A stretch of DNA of 37,265 nucleotides, taken from assembly GCA_910575775.1 (NCBI GenBank), contig CAJTEY010000040.1:1-37265 (forward strand), written 5' to 3'. The translations under genes were made by a program, and so were the position numbers. Below, in pieces: positions 33,388-37,265 of the stretch; within the stretch, counting starts at the first letter, position 1, and the number at the start of each line of letters is the position of its first letter. The DNA comes from Lachnospiraceae bacterium. GTDB lineage: Bacteria; Bacillota; Clostridia; Lachnospirales; Lachnospiraceae. The notes below the pieces were generated by a model that saw only the letters and a program-made list of their open reading frames with translations, was not told where the DNA came from and searched no databases.

Positions 33388-35157
33388 TTACAAAATACTG
33401 TTCTGATAAAGCTGATAATATAGTCCTTTCTTTTCCATCAGCTCCTCCGCACTGCCCTCCTCCAGAATTTTTCCGTCATCCACCACGAAAATACGGTCGG
33501 CCTTTCGGATCGTGGAAAGCCTGTGTGCAATGACAAAGGACGTTCTGCCCGCAAGCAGATGCTCGATGCCCTCCTGTACCAGCAGTTCCGTCTTCGTGTC
33601 AATGCTGGAAGTCGCCTCATCCAGAATCAATATTTTCGGATCTGACACCATCGTTCTGGCAAAGGCCAGAAGCTGCTTCTGCCCGACAGAAAGCCCGCCT
33701 CCCCGCTCGGAAAGTTCCGTGTCATACCCTTTCTCCAGCTTCATAATAAAGTCGTGGGCATTGACCGCCCTCGCTGCCGCCTCGATCTCCTCATCCGTGG
33801 CGTCCAGTCTGCCGTAGCGGATATTTTCCCGGATCGTGCCCGAAAAGAGGAAATTGTCCTGCGTCATAATGCCCATCTGTTTACGCAGGCTCTCAATCGT
33901 AACGTCCCGCACATCCCACCCGTCAATTCTGACCGAGCCGCCCGTCACTTCATAAAAGCGGCTGATTAAATTGACTATCGTAGTCTTTCCTGCCCCCGTG
34001 GGACCAACCAGCGCAATCGTCTCGCCCGGTGTTATCGTAAAGCTCACGTCATCCAGCACTTTCACCTTATCGTCATAGGAGAAATCCACATGGTCAAAAA
34101 CCACTTCCCCCGTGATCTCCGGCATCTGCTCCGCCGTACTGCCGTCCGCAATGCCCGGTTCCGTGTCCAGAATCTCAAAAATCCGTTCCGCCCCCGCAAT
34201 GTTGGTCACCAGCTGGTTATAGAAATTGCTGATGTTATGTATAGGCTGCCAGAACATGTTCAGATAAGTGCCAAAAGCGATAAAAGTTCCCACCGACACT
34301 GCATCCACACCGAGAACGACAATTCCCGTAAAATACAGAAAAATGCAGCCAAGCCCCCATGACAGGTCGATCACGGAGCCAAAGGCGTCACTCATACGCA
34401 CCGCGCCAAAGAAGGCATCCCTGTGTTCCTTCAAGAGTTCGTCAAAGGTATCTTCCGTCTCCTTTTGGGCATGAAAGCTCTGGATGATGCGGATACCCGC
34501 CATATCCTCATGGATAAAGGCGTTTAAGTTGGCCGCTTTCTTTCGGAAAAGCTGCCAGCGCGGATGCGCCTTGTATTCGATATAAAAGGTCGCCGCCGCC
34601 ATAAACGGCAGGGTCAGCAGGGACGCAAACGCAAGCGCCGGATTTTTGCAGACCATAATCACAATGACGGCAATCACCTTGAGGGCGTCCGGCACCAGCG
34701 TGGTCACGCAGTTGGAAAGCACATCCTTCAGGGAATTGATATCCCCGATAATACGGGAGAGAATTTTCCCCGTAGGCCTGCTGTCAAAAAAGGCAAAATC
34801 CAGTTTCTGAATATGGGTGTACAGCTCCTGCCGGATCGTCAGCAGAATCTGGTTGCACACCTTAGCCATAATATACATCCTGAGCTTCACAGTCGCCACC
34901 AGCGTCAGATTCATTACGAGCGCCATCACAAGCAGCCGGTAAAGCCCTTTAAAATCATTTTGACCAATGTAGTCATCTATGGCAGACTCCATAATCAGCG
35001 GGTTCATCAACCGCACCGCCACGCCGTACCCCATAACCGCAAGCACCAGAACAATCTGCCATTTATACACAAACAGATAGCCAAGCAGCCGCTTCAAGGT
35101 CTGCGCCTTGCTCCGTGCCGTACTCTGTTCATCATCTTTATACGAGTTGAAGGACAT
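33388..35157 (-). CDS. ABC exporter half-transporter, consensus ATP site subunit
   Basis: 589 residues from the ATG behind GGAGGTGA; in-frame codons further upstream overlap the partner gene and are not part of the family fold. Six membrane helices (about 35-320) are followed by an ATPase with Walker A VGPTGAGKTT, Walker B ILILDEATSSID and a signature changed to LSVGQKQ. The Glu after Walker B is present, so this subunit supplies the competent Walker site, completed by the partner's LSGGQ. The start overlaps the partner stop by 20 bp. It is the usual heterodimeric multidrug or lipid exporter pair of Firmicutes (YfiBC/LmrCD/YheHI-like); substrate unknown. Confidence 0.9.
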   Translation of the reverse strand: MSFNSYKDDEQSTARSKAQTLKRLLGYLFVYKWQIVLVLAVMGYGVAVRLMNPLIMESAIDDYIGQNDFKGLYRLLVMALVMNLTLVATVKLRMYIMAKVCNQILLTIRQELYTHIQKLDFAFFDSRPTGKILSRIIGDINSLKDVLSNCVTTLVPDALKVIAVIVIMVCKNPALAFASLLTLPFMAAATFYIEYKAHPRWQLFRKKAANLNAFIHEDMAGIRIIQSFHAQKETEDTFDELLKEHRDAFFGAVRMSDAFGSVIDLSWGLGCIFLYFTGIVVLGVDAVSVGTFIAFGTYLNMFWQPIHNISNFYNQLVTNIAGAERIFEILDTEPGIADGSTAEQMPEITGEVVFDHVDFSYDDKVKVLDDVSFTITPGETIALVGPTGAGKTTIVNLISRFYEVTGGSVRIDGWDVRDVTIESLRKQMGIMTQDNFLFSGTIRENIRYGRLDATDEEIEAAARAVNAHDFIMKLEKGYDTELSERGGGLSVGQKQLLAFARTMVSDPKILILDEATSSIDTKTELLVQEGIEHLLAGRTSFVIAHRLSTIRKADRIFVVDDGKILEEGSAEELMEKKGLYYQLYQNSIL

Positions 35158-36952
35158 CCGTCTCACCTCCCGTCTTTTTCTCCATTCCGCTGTTCTCCGC
35201 CGTCCGCACACCCATGCCCGATCCGCCGTCCGCTCCCACGACCCCGTCATACTGGGACAGGTATGTCTCGTAATACAGACCGTGTTTTCCCAGAAGTTCC
35301 TCGTGGGTGCCGCGCTCCGCAATGGCGCCGCCCTCAAGCACCAGAATCTCGTCCGCGTGGCGCACCGCGCTGATCCTGTGGCCAATAATGATCTTTGTTG
35401 TATTCTCCAGCTTCGCAAGTGTCTGCTGGATCATCTGCTCCGTCTCCGTATCCAGCGCGGAAGTGGAATCGTCCAGCACCAGAATCGGATTTTTCTTGGA
35501 AAGCGCGCGCGCTATGCTGATGCGCTGTTTCTGTCCGCCGGACAGTCCCACGCCCCGCTCGCCGATCACCGTGTCATACTGCTTTTCCATCCGCTCAATG
35601 AAACCGCTCGCCTGCGCGTCCGTGGACGCCTTGCGCACCGTCCTGAAATCCACATACCGCTTTTTCCCCAGCTTTATGTTGTCGCCTATGGTATCCGAAA
35701 ACAGAAAAACATCCTGCATGACAAACCCCACGCTTGTACGGAGCTGTTCCAGTGAAAGCGTACGGATATCCATGCCGTCCAGATAGATCGCGCCGCCCGT
35801 GGCGTCGTACATACGCTGCAAAAGCTGAATGATAGACGTCTTGCCCGCGCCCGTGGCTCCCATAATGCCAAGCGTTCCTCCTGCCTCCACCGTAAACGAT
35901 ATGTCACGTAAAATCTCGTGCTGATCCGCCTTATGGAAGGAAACGTGGTCAAAACACACCTTTCCCTGCACGTCCTCTATTCTGACCGGATTAGTCGATT
36001 CCGTGACCGTAGGTGTCTCCTCATATATTTTCCGTATTTTTTTGTTGGACGCCACTGCGGAGGAGAAGCTGTTGGTTAGCCAGCCCAGCATCTCCATAGG
36101 CCACACGATATTCATGGAATACTCCACAAATGCCGTTAGCTGCCCAAGTGTCATCTCCCCGTCAATCACAAATCTCCCACCGACCAATAAGGTCAACAGA
36201 GGCAAAACCGTAGTAATAACCGTAAAAATCGGGTAATAGCGCACAAGCACCTTGGACTGCGCCATATTCAGATCATAGTACCGCTTGTTGTGGGAAAGAA
36301 ATTTGCCGATCTCAAAGGCTTCCCTGGCAAACGCCTTGACCGTGCGCACACCACCCAGGTTTTCCTCCGCCACCGTATTAAGAACCGCGTTCTCCTCGCT
36401 GATCTCCTCGTAGACCGCACCCAGCTTCCGCTCCATAACCACCGCCACGATGCCGCAAAGAAGCATGGCCGCTGCAGAAATCATGGCCAGCTTCCAGTGA
36501 ATCATGCACATGCAGACCAGAATGATCGCCGTATGGTAAACCACCTCGATCAGCAGCATTCCCACATACCCCACCGCGTCCCAGATATGGTCAATATCTT
36601 CCTTGACGCGGGCCATCAGCTCCCCTGTGTTCGTGCGGTCAAAGAAATCCGCGCTCAAGGACTGAATATGCCGGAACAGATCCCGCCGCATATCCCCGGA
36701 AATTCTGGCGCCGTTTTTGTCGAAGGTGTATTCCTTCACATACTGGAAGATGCACCTTCCAAGCCCTACTCCCAGAAATCCCAGAAGCAGGAACTTCAAT
36801 TCCCCCATGTTTCCTCCCACGATCACGTCATCCACCACCCGCGCCGTCAGTCTCGGCGCGGCCATGTCCAGCGTGACCGCAATCAGAAGGGACAGAACGG
36901 CTCCCAGATAGGAGAGCCGATAATCCCATATGTAGCTTGATATCTTTTTCAT
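35138..36952 (-). CDS. ABC exporter half-transporter, degenerate ATP site subunit
   Basis: 604 residues from the ATG (KKISSYIWDYRLSYLGAVLSLL). Residues about 15-310 hold six membrane helices, then an ATPase with Walker A MGATGAGKTS, intact signature LSGGQKQR and Walker B ILVLDDSTSALD, where Asp replaces the catalytic Glu. Together with the partner's LSVGQ this forms the degenerate site, as in TM287/288- or BmrCD-like heterodimers. A Gly-rich C-terminal tail runs into the overlapping partner gene. No regulator gene adjoins it inside the window; its upstream region is occupied by a repeat and an intron. Confidence 0.9.
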   Translation of the reverse strand: MKKISSYIWDYRLSYLGAVLSLLIAVTLDMAAPRLTARVVDDVIVGGNMGELKFLLLGFLGVGLGRCIFQYVKEYTFDKNGARISGDMRRDLFRHIQSLSADFFDRTNTGELMARVKEDIDHIWDAVGYVGMLLIEVVYHTAIILVCMCMIHWKLAMISAAAMLLCGIVAVVMERKLGAVYEEISEENAVLNTVAEENLGGVRTVKAFAREAFEIGKFLSHNKRYYDLNMAQSKVLVRYYPIFTVITTVLPLLTLLVGGRFVIDGEMTLGQLTAFVEYSMNIVWPMEMLGWLTNSFSSAVASNKKIRKIYEETPTVTESTNPVRIEDVQGKVCFDHVSFHKADQHEILRDISFTVEAGGTLGIMGATGAGKTSIIQLLQRMYDATGGAIYLDGMDIRTLSLEQLRTSVGFVMQDVFLFSDTIGDNIKLGKKRYVDFRTVRKASTDAQASGFIERMEKQYDTVIGERGVGLSGGQKQRISIARALSKKNPILVLDDSTSALDTETEQMIQQTLAKLENTTKIIIGHRISAVRHADEILVLEGGAIAERGTHEELLGKHGLYYETYLSQYDGVVGADGGSGMGVRTAENSGMEKKTGGETDVLQLV

Positions 36953-36983
36953 GTTCCATATCCCCCTGAATATCTCCGCATAT

Positions 36984-37132
36984 ATCCTGTCTCTGACGCT
37001 TTCTGACTCTATGCATAAGCAGACTCGAAATGCTTCGCATCTCTCGTTCGCGTTGCTCGTCATAAATCGTCATAGACTGTCTTGCGTGCAAGCACTCATC
37101 CTGTCTCTGACGCTTTCTGACTCTGCTTATGC
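36984..37132. repeat. Intergenic repeat element with 27-bp direct and 11-bp inverted repeats
   Basis: ATCCTGTCTCTGACGC and the next 11 bases occur at 36984-37010 and again at 37098-37124. GCATAAGCAGA (37013-37023) is the exact reverse complement of 37122-37132. The enclosed stretch has smaller palindromes (CTTGCGTGCAAG around 37081). There is no plausible gene. It lies upstream of the ABC exporter genes and borders the group II intron. Confidence 0.75.
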
Positions 37133-37135
37133 GCG

Positions 37136-37265
37136 ATCGGGTAGGAGGCTACCCATTAGTTGAGTAGCCGACCTCCCACACCACTGTACGTACCGTTCGG
37201 TATACAGCGGTTCAATAGTTTTCACGATACTTTTAGATAATAGTCAAGCATGGAGATATAGCCCA
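37136..37265 (-). mobile_element. 3' end of a group II intron (domains V and VI), continuing beyond the window
   Basis: Read on the minus strand, 37211-37180 folds as a domain V: ACCGCTGTA pairs with TACAGTGGT, then a 2-nt CG bulge and UACC with GGUA under a 4-nt loop. Next, 37175-37143 folds as domain VI: GGAGG/CCTCC and GGCTAC/GTAGCC with a CTAAT segment holding a candidate branch A. The intron probably ends at 37136 with AT, matching the usual AY end. The 5' part lies outside the window. Confidence 0.82.
37222..37265 (-). CDS. C-terminus of intron-encoded reverse transcriptase/maturase (partial)
   Basis: The last 13 codons (GYISMLDYYLKVS) and a TGA stop end 10 nt before domain V, exactly where the ORF in domain IV of bacterial group II introns ends. 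The sequence resembles the C-termini of such maturases. Only this fragment is in the window, so identification rests mainly on position. Confidence 0.55.
   Translation of the reverse strand, partial: GYISMLDYYLKVS

Noticed and set aside
35158..35418. N-terminal extension of the second ABC half-transporter
   Set aside because: The extra 87 residues are Arg/Trp-rich, lie in another frame of the partner gene, and a strong ribosome site precedes the ATG at 35157.
36953..37163. N-terminal extension of the first ABC half-transporter and other small frames near the end
   Set aside because: They are translations of the repeat element, and the Lys-Lys-Ile-Ser start at 36952 begins the membrane domain normally.

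Overview
The window looks like a piece of a low-to-mid G+C Gram-positive gut anaerobe, most likely a Lachnospiraceae-type Clostridium relative. The reasons are strong AGGAGG-type ribosome binding sites throughout, TTGACA/TATAAT promoters, a PadR-DUF1700-DUF4097 operon, a DUF6465 protein, a SpoIID/PG-binding/LysM protein, a phosphorylase-based mannan pathway and a bacterial group II intron end. The species assignment is inference; there is no rRNA or tRNA in the window.

Layout. 232-2617 (minus): PadR regulator, DUF1700 and DUF4097 membrane/envelope proteins, with a PadR-type dyad at their promoter and three back-to-back hairpins in one spacer. 2950-5750 (plus): a compact, A+T-richer three-gene module of a cytosolic TPR histidine kinase, a receiver-only response regulator and a PIN-domain nuclease, closed by a strong bidirectional terminator. 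Its logic resembles the Detocs defensive two-component systems, but with a PIN effector. 5817-7818 (minus): YtrA-type GntR regulator, ABC ATPase and permease. 8081-10135: AzlC/AzlD branched-chain amino acid exporter, DUF6465 protein and YbaK deacylase. 10169-13097 (minus): TrkA/TrkH potassium uptake, with a roughly 400-nt leader holding three 122-bp hairpin repeats.

13592-21915 (minus): a SpoIID-like/PG-binding/LysM cell-wall protein and a 2091-residue secreted BspA-like surface protein. The promoter of the latter carries a run of ten G exactly between its -35 and -10 boxes, the signature of a phase-variable promoter. 22143-23717 (minus): AAA-ATPase-like/PD-(D/E)XK protein.

23863-33265: a beta-mannan oligosaccharide utilisation locus. 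It holds a binding lipoprotein and two permeases for uptake, then cellobiose 2-epimerase, mannosylglucose phosphorylase and a second GH130 phosphorylase for intracellular breakdown, with AraC and LacI regulators. The promoters of the epimerase operon and of lacI share a near-identical core. 33388-36952 (minus): a heterodimeric ABC exporter with one degenerate ATP site. 36984-37265: an intergenic repeat into which the 3' end of a group II intron (maturase C-terminus, domains V and VI) is inserted on the minus strand and runs off the window.
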